Source: Sphingomonas liriopis (GTDB lineage: Bacteria; Pseudomonadota; Alphaproteobacteria; Sphingomonadales; Sphingomonadaceae). From it: 64,000 nt of DNA. Positions 23,338-31,470 of the stretch are shown one piece after another. Under the pieces are notes generated by a model that was not told the origin of the DNA, searched no databases, and was given only the letters and a program-made list of their open reading frames with translations. Made by a program: the position numbers and the translations under genes. Each line of letters opens with the position of its first letter. The stretch's first letter is position 1. Location: the NCBI RefSeq assembly GCF_024211255.1, contig NZ_JAMLDY010000009.1:101460-165459 (forward strand). Direction: 5' to 3'.

Positions 23338-24048
23338 ATGGCGAAATTCCTCATCGGTTCGGCCGCGGACGCGGGTCCCAGCGCGAGCTATTGCGTGGCT
23401 GCCTGGGCGGCGGTGTGCCGATCCGAAGCGGTGGTCGAATTCGACATGGATGGCCACATCACCTGGGCCAACGACCATTTCCTCGCACTGATCGGCTATC
23501 GGCTGGACGAGGTGATCGGCCGGCATCACCGCTTCATCTGTCCCGCCGACGTGGTGAACGCGCCCGCCTATCGGGATTTCTGGGCGGCATTGCGCCGTGG
23601 CGATTTTATGAGCGGCGAATTCCGGCGCTGTCGCAAGGACGGCGGATCGGTGTGGATGCAGGCGACCTACAACCCGATCTTCGACGGCAGCGGCACGCCG
23701 ATGCGCGTGCTCAAGATCGCCACCGACATCACCCGCCAGGTCGAGCTGGAACAGCAGGCGCAGGCGCTGCTCGACGAAAGCCGCCGCCATCAGCAGGCGC
23801 TGGAGGACCGCACCGGCACGCTGGAGGGGACGATGACCGAATTGGGCGCCATCGTCGATTCGATCCGCCAGATCGCGCAACAGACCAACCTGCTCGCGCT
23901 CAACGCCGCGATCGAGGCGGCGCGGGCGGGCGAGGCCGGGCAGGGATTCGCGGTGGTCGCGGCCGAGGTGAAGAAACTCGCCGGCGACACCCGCCTCGCC
24001 ACCGAACGCGCGAGTGCGATGGTGGCGCAACGTACCGGGGCGGGGTGA
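23338..24048 (+). CDS. Soluble PAS-domain chemoreceptor-like protein with shortened signalling domain
   Basis: The 236-residue protein has a PAS domain (about residues 28-130; [20 protein letters not shown] and the VLKIATDIT end), resembling Aer-type sensors. A short coiled coil follows, then the conserved chemoreceptor hairpin tip ([20 protein letters not shown] and [14 protein letters not shown]). It has no membrane segment. The C-terminal helix stops soon after the tip, so the cytoplasmic four-helix bundle is much shorter than in normal receptors. It may signal to CheA/CheW encoded elsewhere or to a non-motility target. GTG 23326 is an alternative start. Single gene; no chemotaxis genes nearby. 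Confidence 0.85.
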   Translation: MAKFLIGSAADAGPSASYCVAAWAAVCRSEAVVEFDMDGHITWANDHFLALIGYRLDEVIGRHHRFICPADVVNAPAYRDFWAALRRGDFMSGEFRRCRKDGGSVWMQATYNPIFDGSGTPMRVLKIATDITRQVELEQQAQALLDESRRHQQALEDRTGTLEGTMTELGAIVDSIRQIAQQTNLLALNAAIEAARAGEAGQGFAVVAAEVKKLAGDTRLATERASAMVAQRTGAG

Positions 24049-24168
24049 GGGGGGCTGTCTCGAGAAGGATGGAGACCCAATGTGCTTCGACAGGCTCACC
24101 ACGAACGGGGGAAGTAAAGCGCGGCACGATCGGGGGAGTCGGAACCATGCAACCCACCGTTCGCCCTG

Positions 24169-24209
24169 GTGAACAGGTGAAACATCCGGGGGATGTTTCA
24201 CCTGTTCAC
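24169..24209. repeat. 41-bp perfect hairpin inserted in a palindrome arm
   Basis: GTGAACAGGTGAAACATCC and its exact inverse GGATGTTTCACCTGTTCAC are joined by GGG. It splits the left arm CCGTTCGCCCTG...TGTCGAAGGGC of the surrounding repeat, replacing a few bases of the arm. Confidence 0.75.
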
Positions 24210-24367
24210 TGTCGAAGGGCAGATGAGACTCACCGTACTTCGACAAGCTCAGCACGAACGGCGCGCGCGTTTGTACCGAGCCGCACGGAACCACGCCGCC
24301 CTCCGCCACGTTATTCTTCAGCTTGCAGCATCCGGCCCTTCTGGGGGCAGGGGAATTGGAAGCTCGC

Positions 24368-24403
24368 GACGCCCTGTCGATGCTCCGTCATCGGCAGGGC
24401 GTC
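24368..24403 (-). terminator. Hairpin downstream of divK
   Basis: GACGCCCTGTCGATG (24368-24382) pairs with CATCGGCAGGGCGTC (24389-24403) with one wobble. It lies 12 bases beyond the divK stop. The T-tract is weak, so it may stabilise the transcript rather than terminate it fully. Confidence 0.55.
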
Positions 24404-24415
24404 TTCGCGTGGGGC

Positions 24416-24787
24416 TCACACCAGCGCGTTCACCGCATCCATGAAGCGCGCGAGGCTGATCGGCTTCGACACGTACGACCGCGCGCCTGCCGCACGGATG
24501 CGCTCCTCGTCGTCGCGCCCCGCATAGGCCGTCACCGCCATCACCGGGATCGTCCGCAGCTGTTCGTCCGCCATCAGCTCGACGATCAGCTCGAACCCGG
24601 TGACGTGCGGCATCTGGATGTCCATCACGATCAGGTCGGGGCCGAAGTCGCGCGCCCGCGCCACCGCCTCGCGCCCGTCGCGCACCGGCTCGGCGACGAA
24701 GTCGTGCGCCCGCAGCAGGTCACAAAACAGCTTCAGATTGAGTTCGTTGTCCTCGACAACGAGCACCCGCTTCGCCACTTGGGTCAC
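24416..24787 (-). CDS. divK: Single-domain response regulator DivK
   Basis: This 123-residue receiver-only protein matches DivK, the cell-cycle response regulator that controls PleC/DivJ and CckA signalling in alphaproteobacteria. The acidic pocket VVEDNE, phospho-acceptor Asp56 in LIVMDIQMP, the conserved Thr/Ala in AVTAYA and the Lys in VSKPI are present. The start is GTG 24787, with AGGAAGGATCG upstream; longer in-frame extensions are not supported. It is divergent from a DUF3572 gene, the usual divK neighbour in this class. Confidence 0.92.
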   Translation of the reverse strand: MTQVAKRVLVVEDNELNLKLFCDLLRAHDFVAEPVRDGREAVARARDFGPDLIVMDIQMPHVTGFELIVELMADEQLRTIPVMAVTAYAGRDDEERIRAAGARSYVSKPISLARFMDAVNALV

Positions 24788-24817
24788 CGATCCTTCCTCG
24801 AACCCGGACGATAGGCA

Positions 24818-25093
24818 ATGCGCGCGCGCGATACAAACATCCCCGACGCCGATGTGCTCGGGCTGCAGGCGCTGGTCTGGACGATCGGCGACGCGACCCG
24901 CGCTGACCGGCTGATCGGCGTCACCGGCCTGTTCCCCGACGACTTGCGTACCCGCGCCGGCGAGCCGGCGGTGCTTGCCGCGGTCTTCGCCTATCTCGAA
25001 AGCTACGAACCCGATCTGATCGCCTGCGCCGATGCGCTGGGCGTTGCCCCGGAGGCGCTGGTCGCCGCCCATCATGTGCTGGACAACCGATGA
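24818..25093 (+). CDS. DUF3572 family protein
   Basis: The 91-residue helical protein begins MRARDTNIPDADVLGLQALVWTIGDATRADRL and has the FPDDLRTRAGEPAVLAAVFAYLESYEPDL core of DUF3572. Family members are encoded next to divK in many alphaproteobacteria, but their function is unknown. It starts 31 bases from the divergent divK start, and its stop overlaps the HAD gene by four bases. Confidence 0.88.
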   Translation: MRARDTNIPDADVLGLQALVWTIGDATRADRLIGVTGLFPDDLRTRAGEPAVLAAVFAYLESYEPDLIACADALGVAPEALVAAHHVLDNR

Positions 25094-25713
25094 AGCCGCT
25101 GCTGATCTCCGACTGCGACGAGGTATTGTTGCACATGGTCAAGCATTTCGGCGTCTGGGTACGCGAGGCGCACGACATGGATTTTACCCCCGACGGCGCC
25201 GATTTCGCCAATAGCCTGCGCCATCGCGAGACCGGCGTCGTGCCGAGCCGCGACGATATGTGGGGCATGCTCGGCGGTTTCTTCCCGAGCGAGATGCATC
25301 GCCAGACGCTGGTGCCGCACGCCGCCGAGGCGCTGGCGCGGCTGGCGGAGCAGGCGGATATCGTCATCCTCACCAATCTGACCGACGCCTGCCGCACCGC
25401 GCGGATCGAACAGCTCGCGGCGTTCGGCATCGACCATCGCGTCGAATGCAACCAGGGCGGCAAGGGCGGCCCCGTTGCGCGGCTGGTGGCAGAGTACGGC
25501 GCGTCCGTGACGGTGTTCGTCGACGACCTTGCCGTCCATCACGAATCGGTGTCGCGCCACGCGCCGGGCGTCCACCGCCTGCACATGGTGTCGGAGCCGA
25601 CGCTGGCGCCGAACGTGCCGCCAGCCGGGCATGCCCATGCGCGCATCGACGACTGGCGCGAGGCGGCGGACTGGATCGCGGCGCGGTTCGATGCAGGGGC
25701 GCCGGCCGCCTGA
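25090..25713 (+). CDS. HAD-superfamily hydrolase
   Basis: The 207-residue protein begins MKPLLISDCDEVLLHMVKHF, with the nucleophile Asp8 and acid/base Asp10 of the HAD motif I (DCDEV). Motif II is the Thr in VILTNLTD, and motif III/IV is the acidic pair in VFVDDLAVHH. The inserted helical cap is between residues 18 and 90. The substrate cannot be told. It is translationally coupled to the DUF3572 gene, so the two share an operon. Confidence 0.87.
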   Translation: MKPLLISDCDEVLLHMVKHFGVWVREAHDMDFTPDGADFANSLRHRETGVVPSRDDMWGMLGGFFPSEMHRQTLVPHAAEALARLAEQADIVILTNLTDACRTARIEQLAAFGIDHRVECNQGGKGGPVARLVAEYGASVTVFVDDLAVHHESVSRHAPGVHRLHMVSEPTLAPNVPPAGHAHARIDDWREAADWIAARFDAGAPAA

Positions 25714-25823
25714 CCCTTTCTCCGTCACTCAGCGAACGCGGGGATGACCAATGGGGGACGGGTTTTCGCGCCCGCACCGATCCTCTACAGCCACACCGAC
25801 CCCATCCGACGAAGGACCCCAGC

Positions 25824-26288
25824 ATGACCACGCACGTCGACCGCAAGCTCGAGGAACTCGGCCTGACGCTTCCCGAAGCGGCCGCGCCCGTCGCCGCCTA
25901 TGTGCCGGTGGTCGAGGCGGGCGGGCTGCTCCACCTGTCGGGGCAGCTGCCGTTCAAGGACGGACAGCTCGTCACCGGCCGGCTCGGCGACGGCGTGTCG
26001 CTGGAAGAGGGACAGGAGGCCGCCAAGCTGTGCGGGCTGATGATCGTCGCGCAGGTCAAGAAGCATCTCGGCGGCGACCTGTCGCGGGTGAAGCGGATCG
26101 TGAAGCTCGGCGTGTTCGTCAACAGTCACGGCGACTTCACCGACCAGCCCAAGGTCGCCAACGGCGCGTCGGAGCTGATGGTCGCGCTGTTCGGCGACGC
26201 CGGCAAGCATGCGCGCAGCGCGGTCGGCGTGCCGGTGCTGCCGCTCGGTGCCGCGGTCGAGATCGACGCGATCATCGAACTGGCGTGA
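25824..26288 (+). CDS. ridA: RidA family (YjgF/UK114) deaminase
   Basis: The 154-residue protein belongs to the RidA family, which hydrolyses reactive enamine/imine intermediates from PLP enzymes. Marks are [16 protein letters not shown], the central [10 protein letters not shown], and the catalytic Arg (about residue 131) in [13 protein letters not shown]. It resembles the longer proteobacterial subgroup of about 150 residues. ATG 25824 follows ACGAAGGACCCC. The 110 bases before it hold a decayed palindromic arm, so it may have its own promoter. Confidence 0.93.
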   Translation: MTTHVDRKLEELGLTLPEAAAPVAAYVPVVEAGGLLHLSGQLPFKDGQLVTGRLGDGVSLEEGQEAAKLCGLMIVAQVKKHLGGDLSRVKRIVKLGVFVNSHGDFTDQPKVANGASELMVALFGDAGKHARSAVGVPVLPLGAAVEIDAIIELA

Positions 26289-26319
26289 GGCGTGGGGGGT
26301 GGGTAGCCCAACTCCCTTC

Positions 26320-26425
26320 GTCACCCCGGACGTGTTCCGGGGTCCATCGTGCCGCAAGCGTAAGGTTTGAAGCGAAAGGCCTACGCCTCGCCGCGGAGTG
26401 GACCCCGGAACAAGTCCGGGGTGAC
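26320..26425. repeat. Paired palindromic element, GTCACCCCGGAC type
   Basis: 106 bp; the left arm is GTCACCCCGGACGTGTTCCGG and the right arm ends AAGTCCGGGGTGAC. It lies 31 bases after ridA. Confidence 0.85.
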
Positions 26426-26523
26426 GGATACCTTGGGGCTGAGCGACGCGAGCCTCATCCCCCCTCCGCAAGCCCCCGCAGACCCCCTATATCGGCGGCG
26501 ATGACCCATCCGACCTTCGCCGC

Positions 26524-27660
26524 ATGACCGCGCTCGCCGCCCGCCTCGTCGACGGCGTCCGCGCCATCCCGGCCGACCAGTGGGACGCCTGCGCCGGTAC
26601 CGGCAATCCGTTCGTAGCCCACGCTTTCCTCGCCGCGCTCGAGGAATCGGGCAGCGTCGGCGGGCGATCGGGGTGGCAGCCGATCCCGATCGTCGTCGAC
26701 GGCGCCGACGGCGCGCCCGTCGCCATCGCACCGGCCTATGCCAAGAGCCACAGCCAGGGCGAATATGTCTTCGACCATGCCTGGGCCGATGCGTGGGAGC
26801 GCGCGGGCGGCGCCTATTATCCCAAGCTGCAGGTCGCCGCGCCGTTCAGCCCGGTGCCGGGTCCGCGCCTGCTGCTGCGCGATCCCGATGCCGGCGCATC
26901 GCTGATCGCCGCGCTGGAAGCGGTGACCGACCAGCATAGTCTGTCCTCCGCGCACGCCACCTTCGTCGCGCCCGACCAGCTGCCGCTGTTCGAACAGGCC
27001 GGCTGGCTGATCCGCGAGGGCACGCAATTCCACTGGGCGAACGACGGCTACGCCAGCTTCGACGACTTTCTGGGCGCACTCGCCAGCCGCAAGCGCAAGG
27101 CGATCCGCAAGGAACGCGCCGCCGCGGTCGAAGGGCTGGAAATCCGCCACCTCACCGGGCCCGACATCCTGCCGGAACATTGGGACGCCTTCTGGACCTT
27201 CTATCAGGACACCGGCAGCCGCAAATGGGGCCAGCCCTATCTCAAGCGGTCCTTCTTCCCGCTGCTGGGCGAGGCGATGGGGGACAAGGTGCTGCTCATC
27301 CTCGCCGAGCGGGACGGGGTGCCGATCGCCGGTGCGCTCAACCTGATCGGCGGCGACACGCTGTACGGCCGCTATTGGGGCTGCACCGAGGAGGTGCCCT
27401 TCCTCCATTTCGAGCTCTGCTATTACCAGGCGATCGACGCCGCGATCGCGCGCGGGCTGAAGACGGTCGAGGCGGGCGCGCAGGGCGAGCACAAGCTCGC
27501 GCGCGGCTATGTGCCCGTACCGACGTGGTCGGCGCATTACATCCCCGATGCGGGCTTCCGCCGCGCGGTCGGCGACTTCCTGATGCGCGAGCGTGCCGCG
27601 GTCGAGCACGAACACGCCTACCTCACCGAACTCGCGCCGTTCAGGAAGGGCGGGGGATGA
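26524..27660 (+). CDS. GNAT/FemAB-like acyltransferase (DUF482 family)
   Basis: The 378-residue protein belongs to the DUF482 peptidoglycan-biosynthesis/recognition-type GNAT family. Marks are NPFVAHAFLAALEESGSVG near residue 27, the YAKSHSQGEYVFDHAWA segment, SRKRKAIRKER and the C-terminal VEAGAQGEHKLARGY. It probably transfers an acyl or aminoacyl group; the substrate is unknown. It is a single gene starting at ATG 26524. Its last 20 bases overlap the convergent membrane protein gene. Confidence 0.88.
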   Translation: MTALAARLVDGVRAIPADQWDACAGTGNPFVAHAFLAALEESGSVGGRSGWQPIPIVVDGADGAPVAIAPAYAKSHSQGEYVFDHAWADAWERAGGAYYPKLQVAAPFSPVPGPRLLLRDPDAGASLIAALEAVTDQHSLSSAHATFVAPDQLPLFEQAGWLIREGTQFHWANDGYASFDDFLGALASRKRKAIRKERAAAVEGLEIRHLTGPDILPEHWDAFWTFYQDTGSRKWGQPYLKRSFFPLLGEAMGDKVLLILAERDGVPIAGALNLIGGDTLYGRYWGCTEEVPFLHFELCYYQAIDAAIARGLKTVEAGAQGEHKLARGYVPVPTWSAHYIPDAGFRRAVGDFLMRERAAVEHEHAYLTELAPFRKGGG

Positions 27661-29260
27661 TCCGCGGCCGACGCAGCGGCAGCAGCGCGGGGTCGAGCAC
27701 GACGCGCGGCGGCGTGCGATCGTCGATGCGGAAGAGGACGTCGCGCCCGCTCCGCCAGATCGGCGTCAGCCCGGTGAGGAACTCAGGCCCGACCGGCGGC
27801 GGGTTGATAAGCCAGACGTAATCGAACGCCTGCCGCGGCAGGAAGGCGAGCGAGACCTTCAACGGCCGCCACCATTCGCCGCGACAGCGCCGGTCGGTGA
27901 CCAGCTGCGACGGATCGTGCGCGAAGGCACCCGCGGGCGTGTAGCGGACGGTGAGCAGCTGCCCGCCCGCCATCGACCATTGGTCGTTGGCATAGGCGAG
28001 CTTGCGTTCGAGCGCGAGGCCCGCGACATGCTCGAGCCGCGAATAGGTCCAGGTGTCCTGGCACGCTCGCCCGACCATCGTCAGCAGCCGCCCGCCCTCC
28101 GGCACATGGTCGAGCGCCGCGAGCGTGCGGTCGTAATCCCTGCCGAACTGCCAGAAGCTGATCGTCGTCCCCACCAGCCGCGCGCCGAAGAAGGCGAGGC
28201 CGAGCGCCGCCAGCGTCGAGGCGCCGCGGAACGACAGCCCGCGCCGCGGCCGGAGCGCGATCAGCGCGATGCCCAGCGCATAGGGCGCGAGCCGCATGTC
28301 GGCATAGGCCGACCCGAACACGATCCGCGGCAGCAGCACGAAAATCGCGCTGAGGAACAGCGCCGACAGCAGCAGGTTGCGCGAATATTCGACGCGGTCG
28401 TCGCGCACGCCCTTCAGCAGGATGACGAACAATACGGTGACCGAGGCGAGGTCGAACGCCATCCAGCGGTCGCGCAGCACCATGATGACCCAGCCGACCT
28501 TGGCGCGCCAGTTGAACCAGTCCATCGTCTTGCCGGTGACGTGATCGCCCGAGCGCCACAGCACCATCATCGCGAACGGCAGCGCGAGCGGCAGGCAGCC
28601 GATGCCCGCGCGTACCCAGCTTTCCAGCCAGTGGCCGCTCCGCCGGTCCTTGCGCCGGTCGTGCTCGCGGATCATCTCGGCGGAGAAGGCGAGGATGCCG
28701 AGCACCCCCCAGCCGAAGGTGTGGCAGACCCACAAGGCACACGACAGCGGCACGAACAGCACCGCGCGCAGCTGCACGCGCCCCAGCCGCCCCATGCGCA
28801 GCCACAGCGCGAACAGGTTGAGCGCCAGTGCCATCGACAGCGCGAAATTCACGAAGCCGAACTGGAAGGGGTAGCAATAGGCGAGCGGCAACGCGAACAG
28901 CGCGGTCGCCGGGATGCGGCCATGCACCTCGCGCGCGATCCACAGCAGCCCCGACGCGGTGAGCGCGGGGATCGCCATGACGATCAGCTTGACCGCCAGC
29001 TCGAGTCCGAAGATCGGCGCCAGCGGCTCGATCAGCAGGTCGACGCCGAGGTTGCCGATCATCGCCCAGCGGAAATCGTACCAGTCGGCGAGCCAGCGAT
29101 GCGCGCCGTCGTCGAGCTGGACGCGGTAGCGCCCCATATGGCCGGGCAGATCGACCAGCGGCGGCACCGTCGGCCAGACGAGCGGGATCATCGTCGCGAT
29201 CACCACCGCCACGACGAACGCCCGCGTTTGCCACCAGTGCAGCCTGTGCCCCTGCATCAC
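27641..29260 (-). CDS. Large multi-pass membrane protein, possibly GT-C-like
   Basis: The 539-residue protein has about ten to eleven hydrophobic helices over residues 13-370 and a soluble C-terminal part (about 375-539). The first loop carries LVDLPGHMGRYRVQLDDG, which recalls the acidic first-loop motif of GT-C membrane glycosyltransferases; the C-terminal GGRLLTMVGRACQDTW region looks like the periplasmic domain of such enzymes. A polyprenyl-phosphate-sugar dependent transferase is a fair guess, but no decisive motif is seen. It converges with the GNAT gene (20-base overlap) and is separated from argG by a palindrome. Confidence 0.7.
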   Translation of the reverse strand: MMQGHRLHWWQTRAFVVAVVIATMIPLVWPTVPPLVDLPGHMGRYRVQLDDGAHRWLADWYDFRWAMIGNLGVDLLIEPLAPIFGLELAVKLIVMAIPALTASGLLWIAREVHGRIPATALFALPLAYCYPFQFGFVNFALSMALALNLFALWLRMGRLGRVQLRAVLFVPLSCALWVCHTFGWGVLGILAFSAEMIREHDRRKDRRSGHWLESWVRAGIGCLPLALPFAMMVLWRSGDHVTGKTMDWFNWRAKVGWVIMVLRDRWMAFDLASVTVLFVILLKGVRDDRVEYSRNLLLSALFLSAIFVLLPRIVFGSAYADMRLAPYALGIALIALRPRRGLSFRGASTLAALGLAFFGARLVGTTISFWQFGRDYDRTLAALDHVPEGGRLLTMVGRACQDTWTYSRLEHVAGLALERKLAYANDQWSMAGGQLLTVRYTPAGAFAHDPSQLVTDRRCRGEWWRPLKVSLAFLPRQAFDYVWLINPPPVGPEFLTGLTPIWRSGRDVLFRIDDRTPPRVVLDPALLPLRRPRIIPRPS

Positions 29261-29369
29261 CCGGCCTTAGGGGGTGCGGGCGCCGTCCGGCAAGTAGTGT
29301 CGTGCCCGCTGCGACGATCGTGCGGCGAACGGAAGGGGTAGGAGCCGGAACCTCGCCACACACGATCCG

Positions 29370-29474
29370 TCACCCCGGACTTGTTCCGGGGTCCACGCGT
29401 CCGCAAGCGCAGGATTCGAGCCTCTATGGGTACGCCCAGCCGCGAAGTGGACCCCGGAACAAGTCCGGGGTGAC
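29370..29474. repeat. Paired palindromic element, GTCACCCCGGAC type
   Basis: 105 bp; the arms GTCACCCCGGACTTGTTCCGG and CCGGAACAAGTCCGGGGTGAC are perfect inverses. It lies 13 bases beyond the argG stop. Confidence 0.88.
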
Positions 29475-29486
29475 GGAGGAAATAAT

Positions 29487-30704
29487 TTAGGCGTCGCGCC
29501 GCCCCAGCAACCGCAGGCGCAGCGCGTTCAGCTTGATGAACCCCGCGGCGTCGCGCTGGTCGTAGGCGCCCTGATCGTCCTCGAACGTCACGACCTTTTC
29601 CGAATAGAGCGAATTGGGCGACTTGCGGCCGACGATATACACGCCGCCCTTATACAGCTTCAGCCGCACCGTGCCCGACACCTTCGCCTGGCTGTGGTCG
29701 ATCGCCGCCTGCAGCATCTCGCGCTCGGGGCTGAACCAGAAACCGTTGTAGACCAGTTCGGCATAACGCGGCGCCAGCTCGTCCTTCAGATGCGCAGCGC
29801 CACGATCGAGCGTGATCTGCTCGATGCCGCGATGCGCGAGGTGATAGATGGTGCCACCCGGCGTCTCGTACATGCCGCGGCTCTTCATGCCGACGAAGCG
29901 GTTCTCGACGAGGTCGAGCCGGCCGATGCCGTGGCGACGACCCAGTTCGTTCAATTTGGTCAGCAGCGTCGCCGGGCTGGTCGCCTCGCCGTTCAGCGCG
30001 ACGCCGTCGCCGCGCTCGAAATCGATCGTGATGTATTCGGGCGCGTCGGGCGCGTCCTCGGGGTTCACCGTGCGTGAATAGACGTAGTCGGGGACCTCCT
30101 GCCACGGATCCTCGAGCACCTTGCCCTCCGAGGAGGTGTGCAACAGGTTCGCGTCGGTCGAGAAGGGCGATTCGCCGCGCTTGTCCTTGGCGACGGGGAT
30201 CTGGTGCTGTTCGGCGAATTCGATCAGGCGCGTGCGGCTGGTGAGGTCCCATTCGCGCCACGGCGCGATCACCTTGATGTCGGGCGCGAGCGCGTAATAG
30301 CCGAGTTCGAAGCGGACCTGGTCGTTGCCCTTGCCGGTCGCGCCGTGGCTGACCGCGTCGGCGCCGACCTGGCGCGCGATCTCGATCTGGCGCTTGGCGA
30401 TCAGCGGCCGCGCGATCGACGTGCCGAGCAGGTACAGCCCCTCGTACAGCGCGTTCGAGCGCATCATCGGGAAGACGTAATCCGCCACGAATTCCTCGCG
30501 CAGATCGTCGATGAAGATATGCTCCGGCTTGACGCCCGCCATCTGCGCCTTCTGGCGCGCCGGCTCCAGCTCCTCGCCCTGGCCGAGGTCGGCGGTGAAG
30601 GTCACCACCTCGCAATTGTACGTCTGTTGCAGCCATTTCAGGATCACGCTCGTATCCAGCCCGCCCGAATAGGCGAGGACGACGCGGTTGATCTGATCGG
30701 TCAC
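29487..30704 (-). CDS. argG: Argininosuccinate synthase
   Basis: The 405-residue cytoplasmic enzyme joins citrulline and aspartate with ATP in arginine synthesis. The ATP pyrophosphatase loop [10 protein letters not shown] is at residues 11-20. The citrulline/aspartate-binding segments [13 protein letters not shown] and [12 protein letters not shown], and the C-terminal [19 protein letters not shown], are all intact. The length is typical of the type I enzyme. It is a single-gene unit, divergent from the EF-hand gene, with 151 bases between them. Confidence 0.97.
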   Translation of the reverse strand: MTDQINRVVLAYSGGLDTSVILKWLQQTYNCEVVTFTADLGQGEELEPARQKAQMAGVKPEHIFIDDLREEFVADYVFPMMRSNALYEGLYLLGTSIARPLIAKRQIEIARQVGADAVSHGATGKGNDQVRFELGYYALAPDIKVIAPWREWDLTSRTRLIEFAEQHQIPVAKDKRGESPFSTDANLLHTSSEGKVLEDPWQEVPDYVYSRTVNPEDAPDAPEYITIDFERGDGVALNGEATSPATLLTKLNELGRRHGIGRLDLVENRFVGMKSRGMYETPGGTIYHLAHRGIEQITLDRGAAHLKDELAPRYAELVYNGFWFSPEREMLQAAIDHSQAKVSGTVRLKLYKGGVYIVGRKSPNSLYSEKVVTFEDDQGAYDQRDAAGFIKLNALRLRLLGRRDA

Positions 30705-30855
30705 GGCAGGTTCCTTGGGCTAGGAAGAGATTGGGGCCAGCAATGGATGGCCGCGCCCCTAGGCCCCTGCGCGCGCCCGCGCAACGGTTCGCGTTCACCG
30801 CGGGTTTAAGCGTCGCCCGCTATCCGCGGCGGCCAAACCATCTTTCGGAGACGTC

Positions 30856-31257
30856 ATGTTCCGTCGCTCGCTCAGCCTCCTGCCCCTTTTGCTGCTCGCC
30901 ACGCCTGCGCTCGCAGCGGACAAGGTCGATCCCAAGATCAAGGCGGATTTCGACAAGACCGACACCAACCACGACGGTTTCCTGACCCGCGCCGAGGTCG
31001 ACGCCCGCGTCGCGCGGATGGACGTCGGCAAGGCCAAGATGCCCGCGGGCAAGGCCAAGGCGATCGCCGGCGCCTGGTTCAATACCGCCGACGCCAACCA
31101 TGACGGCAAGGTGTCGCCGGCGGAGATGCAGGGCCTCTTCCGCGCGCTCGCCTCGCGCTACGACACCAACCACGACGGCGTCATCAGCCTCGACGAACGC
31201 GCCGCCGCGCGCGCGGCGGTGTTGGGTGGAGCAGGGGCGGGGCCGGTGGGACGGTAA
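30856..31257 (+). CDS. Secreted EF-hand calcium-binding protein
   Basis: The 133-residue protein has a signal peptide (cleavage after residue 20, ATPALA). It has three canonical EF-hand loops at residues 36-47 (DTNHDGFLTRAE), 79-90 (DANHDGKVSPAE) and 103-114 (DTNHDGVISLDE). It is probably a periplasmic calcium buffer or sensor. The C-terminal 20 residues are Ala/Gly-rich and unstructured. It is divergent from argG, with no functional link apparent. Confidence 0.92.
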   Translation: MFRRSLSLLPLLLLATPALAADKVDPKIKADFDKTDTNHDGFLTRAEVDARVARMDVGKAKMPAGKAKAIAGAWFNTADANHDGKVSPAEMQGLFRALASRYDTNHDGVISLDERAAARAAVLGGAGAGPVGR

Positions 31258-31280
31258 GGACAAGGCTTCCCCACCCCACC

Positions 31281-31422
31281 GTCACCCCGGACTTGTTCCG
31301 GGGTCCACCGGGCCGCGGGCGTATCGCTTCCCGCTTGAGCTGGTCACCTCGCCGCAGAGTGGACCCCGGAACAAGGGACCCCATCAAAGTAATACTTTGA
31401 TGGGACCCAAGTCCGGGGTGAC
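31281..31422. repeat. Paired palindromic element with a nested hairpin
   Basis: The left arm GTCACCCCGGACTTGTTCCGG is intact. The right arm is interrupted after CCCCGGAACAAG by a 32-bp hairpin (31376-31407, centre CATCAAAGTAATACTTTGATG) and a second CAAG. Removing the 36 extra bases gives 106 bp, the normal length of this family. Confidence 0.85.
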
Positions 31423-31470
31423 GAAGGAAAATTGGAACGCGCTTGGGCCATTCGCGCCCAACGAACAGGC

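Larger units (their letters stand above)
24049..24415. other. Gap with TTCGACAGGCTC-family repeats and hairpins
   Basis: No gene is supported. The stretch has a lone CTTCGACAGGCTCACCACGAA arm (24083-24109), an inverted pair of the same family (24157-24261) whose left arm is interrupted by a 41-bp hairpin (24169-24209), and a 15-bp stem (24368-24403) after divK. Confidence 0.7.

Noticed and set aside
27593..29341. 582-codon plus-strand frame opposite the large membrane protein gene
   Set aside because: It is extremely rich in Arg, Gln, His and Pro, while the minus strand encodes a protein with regular membrane helices.
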